A stretch of 64,000 nucleotides of DNA from Methylorubrum aminovorans (GTDB lineage Bacteria; Pseudomonadota; Alphaproteobacteria; Rhizobiales; Beijerinckiaceae), in NCBI RefSeq assembly GCF_022179725.1, contig NZ_BPRC01000023.1, positions 1 through 64,000 of the forward strand, written 5' to 3'. The position numbers were made by a program, and so were the translations under genes. Below the pieces are notes generated by a model. That model worked only from the letters and a program-made list of their open reading frames with translations, searched no databases and was not told the DNA's origin. Of the stretch, positions 51,327-59,546 are shown piece after piece (the stretch's first letter is position 1; each line of letters opens with the position of its first letter).

Positions 51327-51575
51327 ATGCGAAGCTACAACCTGTTCCGTCGCCGGGGCCAGGAATCGCTCCTTTGCGCGGTCCCGGAGAGCTGCGCCGT
51401 GCCGCGCTTCGTCGGCGGACGGCGCTGGACCTTCGGCGGGCGAATCGACGGCAGCAAGAGCCCTCCGCCCGGATTCGACGACCGCGCCGCGACGACCGCT
51501 GTGCGCTTCAACGGCTACTACCTGTTCCAGTGCCTCGACGAGGGCGGGACGGAACGATCGGCCGACCGGTCGTGA
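51327..51575 (+). CDS. Small basic protein, function unknown
   Basis: 82 residues from ATG 51327 with CGGAGG 7 nt upstream. The sequence (MRSYNLFRRRGQESLLCAVPESCAVPRFVGGRRWTF) is basic at the N-terminus and acidic at the C-terminus (DEGGTERSADRS), with three Cys. It has no membrane segment. Small proteins of this kind occur in Methylobacterium-like genomes without known function. It lies 163 bp after the GH15 gene, past the 14-bp tandem array, and 82 bp before the PilZ gene. Confidence 0.6.
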   Translation: MRSYNLFRRRGQESLLCAVPESCAVPRFVGGRRWTFGGRIDGSKSPPPGFDDRAATTAVRFNGYYLFQCLDEGGTERSADRS

Positions 51576-51657
51576 GCGCGTGCGCGATCATGTCGAGCAT
51601 TCCTTAACGGCCGGCATGGCAGACAGATCGGGCCGTCGGAGGGGCCGGAGACCGATC

Positions 51658-52065
51658 ATGATCAGCGAGAAGCGCCAGGAGACGCGCAAGCGGACCTTCC
51701 TCAAGGGAAGAATCCACTTCAACAAAGGGGCATCCACCATGGACTGCCTCATCCGCGACTTCTCGGAGATGGGTGCGCGGCTGGAACTGAGCGAGACCAA
51801 CACCCTGCCGGAAACGTTCGACCTCTACATCCCGCAGAAGGAAATGACCCTTCGGTCGAACCTGCGCTGGCGCCGCGGCGACGCGGTCGGCGTGGCCTTC
51901 GCGGAGGCCCATAAGCCCGCCTCGCCCGAGCCCGCACCGGCAACCGACCCGTCGATCGCCATCCTGCTGCGCCGGATCGCCGAGCTGGAGGCGGAGAATG
52001 CCGGCCTGCGCTCCCTCATCGCCACCATGGGCACCGGATCAGCGAAAGGTCCCCAGCTCGCCTGA
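51658..52065 (+). CDS. PilZ-domain protein
   Basis: 135 residues from ATG 51658, with GGAG 7 nt upstream (another ATG at 51616 is possible). The PilZ elements are RQETRKRTFLKGRIHFN (the RxxxR c-di-GMP contact), CLIRDFSEMGARLEL (DxSxxG-type motif with Phe between) and NLRWRRGDAVGVAF. A C-terminal helical extension (IAILLRRIAELEAENAGLRSLIA) resembles a short coiled coil for dimerisation. It is a likely c-di-GMP receptor or a related PilZ fold. Neighbours give no further clue. Confidence 0.85.
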   Translation: MISEKRQETRKRTFLKGRIHFNKGASTMDCLIRDFSEMGARLELSETNTLPETFDLYIPQKEMTLRSNLRWRRGDAVGVAFAEAHKPASPEPAPATDPSIAILLRRIAELEAENAGLRSLIATMGTGSAKGPQLA

Positions 52066-52114
52066 AGCGACGCCCGCCCCCGCGAAGGCACGGGCGGACG
52101 CCGCTTGAACCGGA

Positions 52115-52546
52115 TCAGGCCGTAGACTCAAGCGCAGCCCGGATGCGCGCGGCGTGCTCGGCCAGCACGGCATTGTCGGCCATGCCGCCCTCGTGGCGCT
52201 TCAGCGGCACGCCGTCGTGGCGCGGCACGAGGTGGAAATGCAGGTGGAACACCGTCTGCCCCCCCGCCGGCTCGTTGTACTGGAACAGCGTCAGACCGTC
52301 CGCGTCGAAGGCTGCCTTCACCGCGCGCCCGACCCGCTGCACCGTGCCGATCAGCGCGGCGAGCGTCTGCGGCTCGGCATCGAGCAGCCCGCGCGCAGGC
52401 GCCTTCGGGATGACCAGGGTATGGCCCTCGCCCTGGGGCATCACGTCCATGAAGGCGAGGCTGTGCTCGTCCTCGTAGACCTTGTGGGCGGGGATCTCCC
52501 CGCGCAGGATCTTCCCGAAGATGTTGTCCGGATCGTAGGGGGGCAT
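52115..52546 (-). CDS. HIT-family hydrolase
   Basis: 143 residues from ATG 52546 (MPPYDPDNIFGKILRGEIPAHKVYEDEHSLAFMDV), the standard start for bacterial HIT (Hint-like) proteins. The histidine triad reads FHLHFHLVPRH, with the central nucleophile His. It hydrolyses nucleoside phosphoramidates or dinucleoside polyphosphates. Convergent with the PilZ gene and divergent from the CDF gene. Confidence 0.94.
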   Translation of the reverse strand: MPPYDPDNIFGKILRGEIPAHKVYEDEHSLAFMDVMPQGEGHTLVIPKAPARGLLDAEPQTLAALIGTVQRVGRAVKAAFDADGLTLFQYNEPAGGQTVFHLHFHLVPRHDGVPLKRHEGGMADNAVLAEHAARIRAALESTA

Positions 52547-52680
52547 CGCACGGCTCCTCGCAGAAACGGGCGGCACGTTGCACGGGCCGCCGCCTCTCAG
52601 CAACCTCGACCGCTCCGGCCGCGTTGACGCCCCCGTGACGGCGGCACGCGACGGGAGCCTGCGCCGCTCAGGAGCGGGAC

Positions 52681-53691
52681 ATGGCCGAGAGCACGGGTGC
52701 GATCTACACGGCGGCGGGCGCCAACCTCGCCATCGCGGCGGCCAAGTTCGTCGGTGCCTTTCTCACCGGCTCGACGGCGATGCTGGCCGAGGGCGCGCAC
52801 TCGCTGGTCGACACCGCCAACCAGCTCCTGCTGCTCGTCGGCTTGAAGCGGGCGAAGAAGCCGGCGGATGCCAAGCACCCCTTCGGCTACGGGCGCGAGG
52901 TGTATTTCTACGCCTTCATCGTCGCCCTGTTCATCTTCCTCGGCGGCGGCATCTTCGCGATCTACGAGGGCGCGCACAAGATCGAGCATCCCGAGCCCAT
53001 CACCGACTCGACGGTGTTCGGCGTCCACCTGTCCGGCTTCTGGGTGAACGTCGCGATCCTCGGCTTCGCCATCCTGGCCGAGGGGTACTCGTGCCTCGTC
53101 GCGCTGAAGGCGTTCTGGGCGGAGAAAGGCGAGCACGGCGCGCTCAGCGCGATCCATCGCAGCAAGGATCCATCACTCTACACCATCCTCGTCGAGGATG
53201 TGGCGGCGCTGATCGGCCTCGTCATCGCCATGACCGGCGTGGTGCTCGCCCACATGCTCGACAAGCCGGCGCTCGACGGCTGGGCCTCGATCGGCATCGG
53301 CCTCGTGCTGATCGGCATGTCGATCTTCCTGATGATCGAGACCCACGGCCTGCTGATCGGCGAGGCCGCCGACCCGGATGTGGTGCGCACGATCCAGGCG
53401 GCGGTGCGGGAGGAGCCGGCCGTCCAGCACGTCAATGAGGTGCTGACCCAGCATCTTGGCCCGTCCGACATCCTGGTGAATCTCAGCCTCGACTTCGCCG
53501 ACGACATCCAAGCGGGCGAGGTCGAGCGGACGGTGGCGCGGCTGGAGAGCCGCATCAAGGGCAAGAGCCGCAATGTCACCCGCGTCTTCATCGAGATCCA
53601 GGCGCGGAAGGCCCACGCCGCGGGACACGCGCCGACCGACGCGCCCACCGGCCCCGATGCCGCCCCGCCCGGTTCGGCCGTGCCGGCCTGA
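52681..53691 (+). CDS. Cation diffusion facilitator (CDF) transporter
   Basis: 336 residues with six predicted membrane segments. TM2 carries the HSLVD metal-site motif (AEGAHSLVDTANQLLLL), and TM5 LVEDVAALIGLVIAM supplies a second acidic site. The C-terminal cytosolic domain is ferredoxin-like (VNEVLTQHLGPSDILVNLSLDFADDI), followed by a Pro/Ala tail. It exports divalent cations in exchange for protons. The missing His in the TM5 site (D-VAAL instead of HxxxD) and the GYG-rich loop put it in a less-characterised CDF subgroup. Metal specificity is unclear. Confidence 0.9.
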   Translation: MAESTGAIYTAAGANLAIAAAKFVGAFLTGSTAMLAEGAHSLVDTANQLLLLVGLKRAKKPADAKHPFGYGREVYFYAFIVALFIFLGGGIFAIYEGAHKIEHPEPITDSTVFGVHLSGFWVNVAILGFAILAEGYSCLVALKAFWAEKGEHGALSAIHRSKDPSLYTILVEDVAALIGLVIAMTGVVLAHMLDKPALDGWASIGIGLVLIGMSIFLMIETHGLLIGEAADPDVVRTIQAAVREEPAVQHVNEVLTQHLGPSDILVNLSLDFADDIQAGEVERTVARLESRIKGKSRNVTRVFIEIQARKAHAAGHAPTDAPTGPDAAPPGSAVPA

Positions 53692-53695
53692 TCCC

Positions 53696-54781
53696 CTACC
53701 GCTCGCCACCCTCGCGGGCGAGCAGGGCCGCCTTGCGCGCCGTTCCCCAGCGGTAGCCCGAGAGCGCCCCGTCCGAGCGCACCACCCGGTGGCAGGGGAT
53801 CGCAACCGCCAGCGCGTTGGCGCCGCAGGCCATGGCCACCGCCCGCACCGCGGCCGGCGCGCCGATGGCCCGGGCGATCTCGGCATAGGTCGCGGTGGTG
53901 CCGGCCGGGATGCGGCGCAGGGCCTGCCAGACCCGCTGCTGGAAGGCGGTGCCGCCGATGTCGAGCGGCAGGTCGAAGGCGGTGCCCGGCATCTCGACGA
54001 GGCGAACGACCGCGCCCACCGTCGCCGCAAAATCCGCCGCGCCCTCCGCGATCTGCGCCCTTGGGAAGCGCGCCTGGAGATCGCGTCGGAGCGCCTCTTC
54101 GTCGTCGCCCAGCAGGATCGCACAGATCCCCCGCCCGGTCGCGGCGACCAGCACCTGCCCCAGGGCACAGGGGCCGACCGCGAAGGCGATCCGCTCGCCC
54201 GCGCCGCCCTTGCGGTAGGCCGAGGGGCTCATACCGAGCCGCTCCGCGCCGTCCGCGTAGAACCGGCTCGGCGCACCGTAGCCCGCCGCGTAGACGCTCT
54301 CGGTCACGCTTTTCCCCTCCGCGAGACTGTCGGCGGCGCGGGCCGCGCGGTGCGCCTGGGCGTAGGTTTTGGGCGTCACCCCGGTCACGGCTTTGAAGAC
54401 ACGGTGGAAGTGGAACGGGCTCAAGCCCGACGCTTGAGCGAGCGCGTCGAGGGAGGGCGGCGTCTCCGCCGCCTCGATCAGCCGGCAGGCGCGGGTGATC
54501 CTTTCCGATTGCCGCTCGGACGGGGCCGGCTCGTCCGGCCGGCAGCGGCGGCAGGGCCGGAAGCCTGCCTCCCGCGCCTGCGCCGGGCCGGCATGGAAGG
54601 AGAGGTTTTCGGGCCGCGCCGCCCGCGACGGACAGCCCGGCCGGCAATAGACGCCCGTCGAGCGCACCGCATAGACGAAGCGCCCGTCGAAACCGGCATC
54701 CCGCGCGGCGACGGCGGCCCGCATCCGCGCCTCGGTCAGCGGCGCCTCGTCGGGTGAAGCGATCTCGGGTTCGGCGAGCAT
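53696..54781 (-). CDS. ada: Bifunctional DNA repair O6-methylguanine-DNA methyltransferase / regulator Ada
   Basis: 361 residues. The N-terminal Ada zinc domain has Cys46, Cys50, Cys77 and Cys80 (GVYCRPGC and PCRRC), with the first as the methyl-phosphotriester acceptor. An AraC-type HTH follows (about 90-190, LDALAQASGLSPFHFHRVFKAVTGVTPKTY). The C-terminal methyltransferase carries PCHRV with the acceptor Cys330. It removes methyl groups from O6-methylguanine and, when self-methylated on the N-terminal Cys, activates adaptive-response genes. A full-length three-domain Ada. It is convergent with the CDF gene. Confidence 0.96.
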   Translation of the reverse strand: MLAEPEIASPDEAPLTEARMRAAVAARDAGFDGRFVYAVRSTGVYCRPGCPSRAARPENLSFHAGPAQAREAGFRPCRRCRPDEPAPSERQSERITRACRLIEAAETPPSLDALAQASGLSPFHFHRVFKAVTGVTPKTYAQAHRAARAADSLAEGKSVTESVYAAGYGAPSRFYADGAERLGMSPSAYRKGGAGERIAFAVGPCALGQVLVAATGRGICAILLGDDEEALRRDLQARFPRAQIAEGAADFAATVGAVVRLVEMPGTAFDLPLDIGGTAFQQRVWQALRRIPAGTTATYAEIARAIGAPAAVRAVAMACGANALAVAIPCHRVVRSDGALSGYRWGTARKAALLAREGGER

Positions 54782-54876
54782 GGGGCACCTCTTGGAGAAG
54801 GGATGCGGCGATCCTGATGCGGGAAGGCGGCCCTCGCATCCCGTCCCTTGCTGTCGAATCCCGATGCCGTCGCGAA

Positions 54877-54905
54877 CCCCTCTCCTTGTATGCGGGGAGA
54901 GGGGG
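54877..54905 (-). terminator. Hairpin between the M20 and ada genes
   Basis: CCCCTCTCC and GGGGAGAGGGG form a 9-bp G+C-rich stem around an 8-nt loop, just downstream of the M20 peptidase stop. There is no T-run, so termination is only suggested. The same type of hairpin appears at 63906-63933. Confidence 0.45.
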
Positions 54906-54915
54906 CTGAGCTTCG

Positions 54916-56073
54916 TTACGCCGCCGTGCGCCGCTCCACCATCCGCGCGAGGTAGGCCGCACCGAGGGGGATCAGGCTGTCGTCGAAGTCGAAGCTCGCA
55001 TTGTGCAGGCCGGGCCCCGGCGTGGCACCGAGCCAGGCATAGGCGCCGGGCACCGCTGCGACCATGTCGGCGAAATCCTCGCTGCCCATGCGCGGCACGG
55101 TGTTGGCCTCGACCTTGTCAGGGCCGAACAGCTCGGTGGCGATCTCGGCCGCCGCCGCGGCCTGTTCGGGATGGTTGTCGAGCACCGAGAAGACGTCGCG
55201 CAGGTCCACCTCGATAGTGGCGCCGTAGGCCGCGGCGAAGCCCGCCGCCAGCTCTCGGATGCGGCGCGCAATCAGCGTGCGCAGATCCGCGTCGAAGGTG
55301 CGCACGGTGCCGGCGAGATGCGCGCCCTCGGGGATGACGTTGTAGGCCGCGCCCGCATGGATCTGGGTGATCGAGACGACCGCCGACTTCAACGGGTTGC
55401 TGTTGCGGCTGACGATCGACTGCACCGCCTGTGCCAGCCCCGTGGCGACCACGATCGGGTCGATACCTTGATGCGGCATCGCCGCGTGCGCGCCCCGCCC
55501 CGTGATGCGGATATCGAAGAAGTCGGCCGCCGCCATGATCGGGCCGGGCTTCACCTGCAGCACGCCGTGGGGACCGTGCGGCGCGTTGTGGATCGCGTAG
55601 ATCTCATCGACCGGAAACTTCTCGAACAGGCCGTCGGCGATCATGGCGCGGGCGCCGCCCAGACCCTCCTCCGCCGGCTGGAACACGAACACGGCGGTGC
55701 CGTCGAAATCCCGCGTCTCGGCGAGGTAGCGGGCGGCGCCGATCAGCATGGTGGTGTGTCCGTCATGCCCGCAGGCATGCATCTTCCCCGGCACGGTGGA
55801 GCGGTAGGGGAGGTTGGTCTCCTCGGTGATCGGCAGGGCGTCCATATCGGCGCGCAACCCGATCCGGCGCGAGCCCGGCCGGCCCTGCAGCACGCCGACG
55901 ACGCCGGTCTTGCCGAGGCCCCGATGCACCTCGATGCCGAACCTTTCGAGGTGCTCGGCGACGATGCCGGAGGTGCGCACCTCCTCGAAGCCAATCTCGG
56001 GATGGGCGTGGAGATCGCGCCGCAGGGCGGTCAGCTCGTCGGCATAGGTGCGGATGCGGTCGATGGCTGTCAT
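54916..56073 (-). CDS. M20-family amidohydrolase (hippurate/N-acyl-amino-acid hydrolase type)
   Basis: 385 residues from ATG 56073. Metal-binding motifs of peptidase family M20D are present: KMHACGHDGHTTML, QPAEEGLGGARAM and GRGAHAAMPHQGIDP, with MGSEDFADM towards the C-terminus. It hydrolyses N-acyl amino acids, hippurate, or a related amide in the cytosol. The start overlaps the stop of the COG3146 gene upstream (ATGA), so both are cotranscribed. The longer upstream frame overlaps that gene and is not used. Confidence 0.93.
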   Translation of the reverse strand: MTAIDRIRTYADELTALRRDLHAHPEIGFEEVRTSGIVAEHLERFGIEVHRGLGKTGVVGVLQGRPGSRRIGLRADMDALPITEETNLPYRSTVPGKMHACGHDGHTTMLIGAARYLAETRDFDGTAVFVFQPAEEGLGGARAMIADGLFEKFPVDEIYAIHNAPHGPHGVLQVKPGPIMAAADFFDIRITGRGAHAAMPHQGIDPIVVATGLAQAVQSIVSRNSNPLKSAVVSITQIHAGAAYNVIPEGAHLAGTVRTFDADLRTLIARRIRELAAGFAAAYGATIEVDLRDVFSVLDNHPEQAAAAAEIATELFGPDKVEANTVPRMGSEDFADMVAAVPGAYAWLGATPGPGLHNASFDFDDSLIPLGAAYLARMVERRTAA

Positions 56074-57287
56074 TCGCTTGCGTCCTCGCAGCGGCGGAAG
56101 GGCGACATCGCCTCGTACTCGGCGATGGCCGCGCGCACGTGGCTGCGCTCCCGCTTCAGATAGTCGGCGACGGCCCGGGCCAGCGCCGGGTCGGCAATGT
56201 CGTGGGCCGAGTACATCGGCACCGGGCGGTAGCCGCGGGCGAGCTTGTGCTCGCCCTGGGCGCCTGCCTCGACCCGCTTCAGCCCGCGGGCGATCGCGAA
56301 GTCGATGGCCTGATAATAGCAGACCTCGAAATGCAGGAAGGGGTGATCCTCGATGCAACCCCAGTTTCGGCCGTAGAGCGCCGCGTCGCCGATGAAGTTG
56401 ATGGCCCCGGCGATCGGCCGGCCGGCGTTCCGGGCGATCACCAGCAGGATGCGATCCGCCATCCGCTCGCCGATCAGCGAGAAGAACTTCCGGTTGAGGT
56501 AGGGCCGGCCCCATTTGCGGGCGCCGGTGTCCTGGTAGAATTCGTAGAAGGCGTCCCAGTCCGCCTCCGTGATGTCGGCGCCGGTCCTGTGCTCGACCGT
56601 GATCCCCCGGCTCAGGGCGTCCCGCCGCTCGCGCCGGATCGCCTTGCGCTTGCGCGAGGCGAGCGCCCCGAGGAAATCCTCGAAGCCGGCATAGCCCTCG
56701 TTCAGCCAGTGAAATTGCTGGTCCATGCGCGGCAGCATCCCGAGCGCCTCCGCCTGCTCGGCCTCCCGCTCGCGCATGAAGGTGATGTGGATCGAGGAGG
56801 CCTCGGTCTCGGCCCGCAGGGCGCGCAGGCCCGCGACGAGGGCCGCGGCCGCCACATCGGGATCCTCGCCGGGCGCGACGAGGAAGCGGGGGCCGGTCAC
56901 AGGCGTGAACGGCACGCTCACCTGGAGCTTCGGGTAGTAGCTGCCTCCGGCCCGCTCGTAGGCATCGGCCCAGCCGTGGTCGAACACGTATTCGCCCTGG
57001 CTGTGGGATTTCAAGTAGCAGGGCGCGGCGCCGACGAGCCGGCCCTCGCGCTCGACGCGGACATGCAGAGGCAGCCAGCCGGTGCGGCGGGAGACGCAGC
57101 CCGCCTCTTCCAGCGCCGAGAGGAAGGCGTGGGAGGTGAACGGGTTGAAGGTCTCGTCGCCGGCGCCCAGCGTCTCGGGGGAGGTGGCGAGCGCGTCCCA
57201 CTCGGCCGCGTCGAACCGGGCCATGCCCGGCACGGCGCGCACCTGCAGGACGGGCTCGGAAGCGTTCGCCGTCGCGGGGGTGGTCAT
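56070..57287 (-). CDS. GNAT-like/COG3146 family protein (peptidogalycan-type acyltransferase fold)
   Basis: 405 residues from ATG 57287. It matches a proteobacterial family (COG3146, DUF482) with a double GNAT-like fold. Recognisable stretches are NPFTSHAFLSALEEAGCVSRRTGWLPLHV, YLKSHSQGEYVFDHGWADAYERAGGSYYPKLQVSVPFTPVTGPR, QFHWLNEGYAGFEDFLGALASRKRKAIRRERR, and GARKWGRPYLNRKFFSLIGE. The family is related to FemAB-like aminoacyltransferases; the substrate is unknown. It is translationally coupled to the M20 hydrolase and divergent from the SRAP gene. Confidence 0.9.
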   Translation of the reverse strand: MTTPATANASEPVLQVRAVPGMARFDAAEWDALATSPETLGAGDETFNPFTSHAFLSALEEAGCVSRRTGWLPLHVRVEREGRLVGAAPCYLKSHSQGEYVFDHGWADAYERAGGSYYPKLQVSVPFTPVTGPRFLVAPGEDPDVAAAALVAGLRALRAETEASSIHITFMREREAEQAEALGMLPRMDQQFHWLNEGYAGFEDFLGALASRKRKAIRRERRDALSRGITVEHRTGADITEADWDAFYEFYQDTGARKWGRPYLNRKFFSLIGERMADRILLVIARNAGRPIAGAINFIGDAALYGRNWGCIEDHPFLHFEVCYYQAIDFAIARGLKRVEAGAQGEHKLARGYRPVPMYSAHDIADPALARAVADYLKRERSHVRAAIAEYEAMSPFRRCEDASE

Positions 57288-57508
57288 GGTCGCCAAGGTA
57301 GAGCGCTCGAGCGCGGAAGTGGATACCGGATCGGCATAGGCAAGGCGCGACAAAACGGGAGCCGCCCTCGATCCAACTCTCCTCCTCATCCTGAGGTGCC
57401 GCGAAAGCGCCTCGAAGGATGAGGTGATGGGTCGGCGTTCGGCCCTTGCTGTGAGTCGAACGCCCGCACAGCTTGCTCCGGCCCCTGCCGCGCGCCCATA
57501 TCACGTCC

Positions 57509-58246
57509 ATGTGCGGGCGCTTCTTCATCGGCCAGCCGCCGGAGGTCTACCGCGCCCTCTACGGCTACCCGGAACAGCCGAACTTCCCCGGCCGCTTCAA
57601 CGTGGCCCCGACCCAACCGGTGCCGGTGGTGGTGCGGGAGCAGGGCGAGCGGCACTTCCGGCTGATGCGCTGGGGCCTGTGGCCGGGCTGGCTCAAGGAT
57701 CCCTCGGACTTCCCCACCCTGTTCAACGCGCGCATCGAGACGGCCGCCGAGAAGCCGGCCTTCCGCGGGGCGCTGCGTCACCGCCGCTGCGTCTTCCTCG
57801 CCGACGGCTTCTACGAGTGGCGCCGCGACGGAGAAGGCAGAACCGCGACGAAGACACCCTTCGCCGTGCGCCGAGCCGACGGGGCGCCGATGGCGCTCGC
57901 CGGCCTGTGGGAGCCCTGGATGGGCGCGGACGGCTCGGAAGTCGATACCGCGGCGATCGTCACCTGCTCGGCCAACGGGACCCTCAGCGCGATCCACGAG
58001 CGGATGCCGGCGATCCTGGCGCCCGAGGCGATCGGCGTGTGGCTCGACGCGGCGGTCGATGCGCCCGAGGCGGCCCGCCTGTGCCGGCCCTGCCCCGACG
58101 ACTGGCTGCGGCTCGATCCGGTGAGCGAGCGCGTCAACAGCGTGCGCAACGACGATGCCGCGCTGCCCGAGCCGCTGACCGCGGCCCCGCCCGCGGGCCG
58201 GCCGGCTCCGGCGCAGGTGCAAGCCGTGCAGGGCGAGCTGTTCTGA
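57509..58246 (+). CDS. SOS response-associated peptidase (SRAP, YedK/HMCES family)
   Basis: 245 residues starting MCGRFF; the Cys at position 2 becomes the catalytic N-terminal residue after Met removal. Other family residues are NVAPTQPVPVV, RWGLWPGW, NARIETAAEKPAF, FYEWRR (Glu) and AIHERMP (His). SRAP proteins crosslink to abasic sites in single-stranded DNA and protect them during replication. The MCGRF start at 57509 is invariant in the family, so the longer frame is rejected. Confidence 0.95.
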   Translation: MCGRFFIGQPPEVYRALYGYPEQPNFPGRFNVAPTQPVPVVVREQGERHFRLMRWGLWPGWLKDPSDFPTLFNARIETAAEKPAFRGALRHRRCVFLADGFYEWRRDGEGRTATKTPFAVRRADGAPMALAGLWEPWMGADGSEVDTAAIVTCSANGTLSAIHERMPAILAPEAIGVWLDAAVDAPEAARLCRPCPDDWLRLDPVSERVNSVRNDDAALPEPLTAAPPAGRPAPAQVQAVQGELF

Positions 58247-58259
58247 CGCGCGGCCCCGC

Positions 58260-59255
58260 TCAGGCCGCCTCGCCGTTCTCCCCCGCGAGTTCCGCCCCGA
58301 ACCGTTCGGCGGCGTAGGCCTCCAGGTCAAAGTCGTCCTCGGGGACGCGGAACATGAAGCGTTCGGCGATCTCGGTCAGCAGGATGTCGGGCCGGACCCG
58401 CTCGACATAGGACCAATCGACCGAGGTGCTCCAGACGAAATGCACTTCGAAAAACGTCTCGGCCAGCATGATGGTGAGCATCAGCGGCGCGAAATGCGAG
58501 TACGAATCGCCGAACAGGACGAGGCGGCGCGGATCGCGCGCCGCGGCGTTGGCGTAGATCACGTGCGAGCCGACATGGAGCGTGTCGGCCCGGCCGGCCG
58601 CCTCCCGCGCCGCCACGATCGGGCTGGCGTAGCGGCGCACCGCGTCGCGCTGGATCGTGTGGATCCGGGTCTGCTCCGTGCGGGGCGGATCGAAGCGCCC
58701 CCCGAGGTCGCCGGAGATCTCGGTCTCGTGGAAGCCGCGGCTGGCGAGATCCGGGCAGGGCTCGGCCCGCAGCGCGCGGCAGATCGCGCGATAGGCGATG
58801 TGGCAGCCGGCGAAGGTCCAGTGGCTGTCGGTGCGGTAGAACAGATCCTCACCGCCGCGCGCGGCGCGCATCGGCTCGACGAGGTCGATACAGGTCCGGC
58901 GCAGGATGCGCGTCGTCGGCCATTCCCGAAGCCAGCCCTTCAGCCGCGAGAACCAGCGGCGGCGGGGCAGGCCGCGGATCAGGCGGCGGGCCGGAGAGAG
59001 GCGGGGATCGACCGCGATCCCGTCGAGGAAGTTGTCGTAGACGCTGAGCTTTTCCGGGACGACGAGGTGGTGGTAGGCGATGCCGAGCCCGCGCGCCCGC
59101 GCCGCGCGGGCGGCGATGCGCTGGCGCCACAGCTCGCTCTGATGCGCCATGAAGCCCGACGCGTTGAACTGCGCGATGACGTTGTTGCTGCCGGCCACGA
59201 CGAAGAGCCAGCCATCCTTGCCGACATGGATGTGATCGGTGGCCGTGTCCGACAC
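58260..59255 (-). CDS. SGNH hydrolase / AlgX-AlgJ-like protein
   Basis: About 331 residues from GTG 59255 (VSDTATDHIHVGKDGWLFVVAGSNNV). The core includes VGKDGWLFV, RTDSHWTFAG (Asp-x-His of the catalytic site in AlgJ/AlgX-type proteins) and VLFGDSYSHF (GDS nucleophile Ser). Relatives are alginate O-acetyltransferases or polysaccharide-modifying esterases. No signal peptide is seen, unlike AlgX. It lies opposite a GT61 gene across REP repeats, so a role in surface polysaccharide modification is plausible but not shown. A small N-terminal extension is possible. Confidence 0.8.
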   Translation of the reverse strand: MSDTATDHIHVGKDGWLFVVAGSNNVIAQFNASGFMAHQSELWRQRIAARAARARGLGIAYHHLVVPEKLSVYDNFLDGIAVDPRLSPARRLIRGLPRRRWFSRLKGWLREWPTTRILRRTCIDLVEPMRAARGGEDLFYRTDSHWTFAGCHIAYRAICRALRAEPCPDLASRGFHETEISGDLGGRFDPPRTEQTRIHTIQRDAVRRYASPIVAAREAAGRADTLHVGSHVIYANAAARDPRRLVLFGDSYSHFAPLMLTIMLAETFFEVHFVWSTSVDWSYVERVRPDILLTEIAERFMFRVPEDDFDLEAYAAERFGAELAGENGEAA

Positions 59256-59398
59256 GAAAAATCCCGCTCTTCTCAACCGTCTTCGCCGATGCCGAACGCG
59301 CGGGCGGGCCGAGGCTCCTACAGGCCCCGGTTGCTCCAAGGCAAATGCTGCGTGAGCCGGCAATGCGCAGCGGGCCTCGCCCGCAGCGCTGTGCTAAA

Positions 59399-59431
59399 GC
59401 ATCGTGCCGGATATCCGATCCGGTACGATGC
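59399..59431. repeat. Palindromic element (REP-like) upstream of the GT61 gene
   Basis: A hairpin with 14-bp arms, GCATCGTGCCGGAT and ATCCGGTACGATGC, with one G-T mismatch and a 5-nt loop. It lies in the 291-bp space between the divergent SGNH and GT61 genes, 17 bp from a second REP element. Confidence 0.75.
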
Positions 59432-59448
59432 TCTATCCGTTTGTTCAC

Positions 59449-59494
59449 GCATCGTCATTTTCCGAAAGCCGGCGGCCACCTTTCGGGACGATGC
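59449..59494. repeat. REP-like palindromic repeat
   Basis: It starts GCATCGTCATTTTCCGAAAG and ends TTTCGGGACGATGC, with an inner CCGGCGG block. The layout matches the element at 7329-7366 and part of that at 63012-63058, and such repeats are abundant in Methylobacterium-like genomes. Confidence 0.75.
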
Positions 59495-59546
59495 TCTCGC
59501 CGTATTGCGAATGTCTTGAGCGGGTGACGATCCGCGAGGAGCGGAA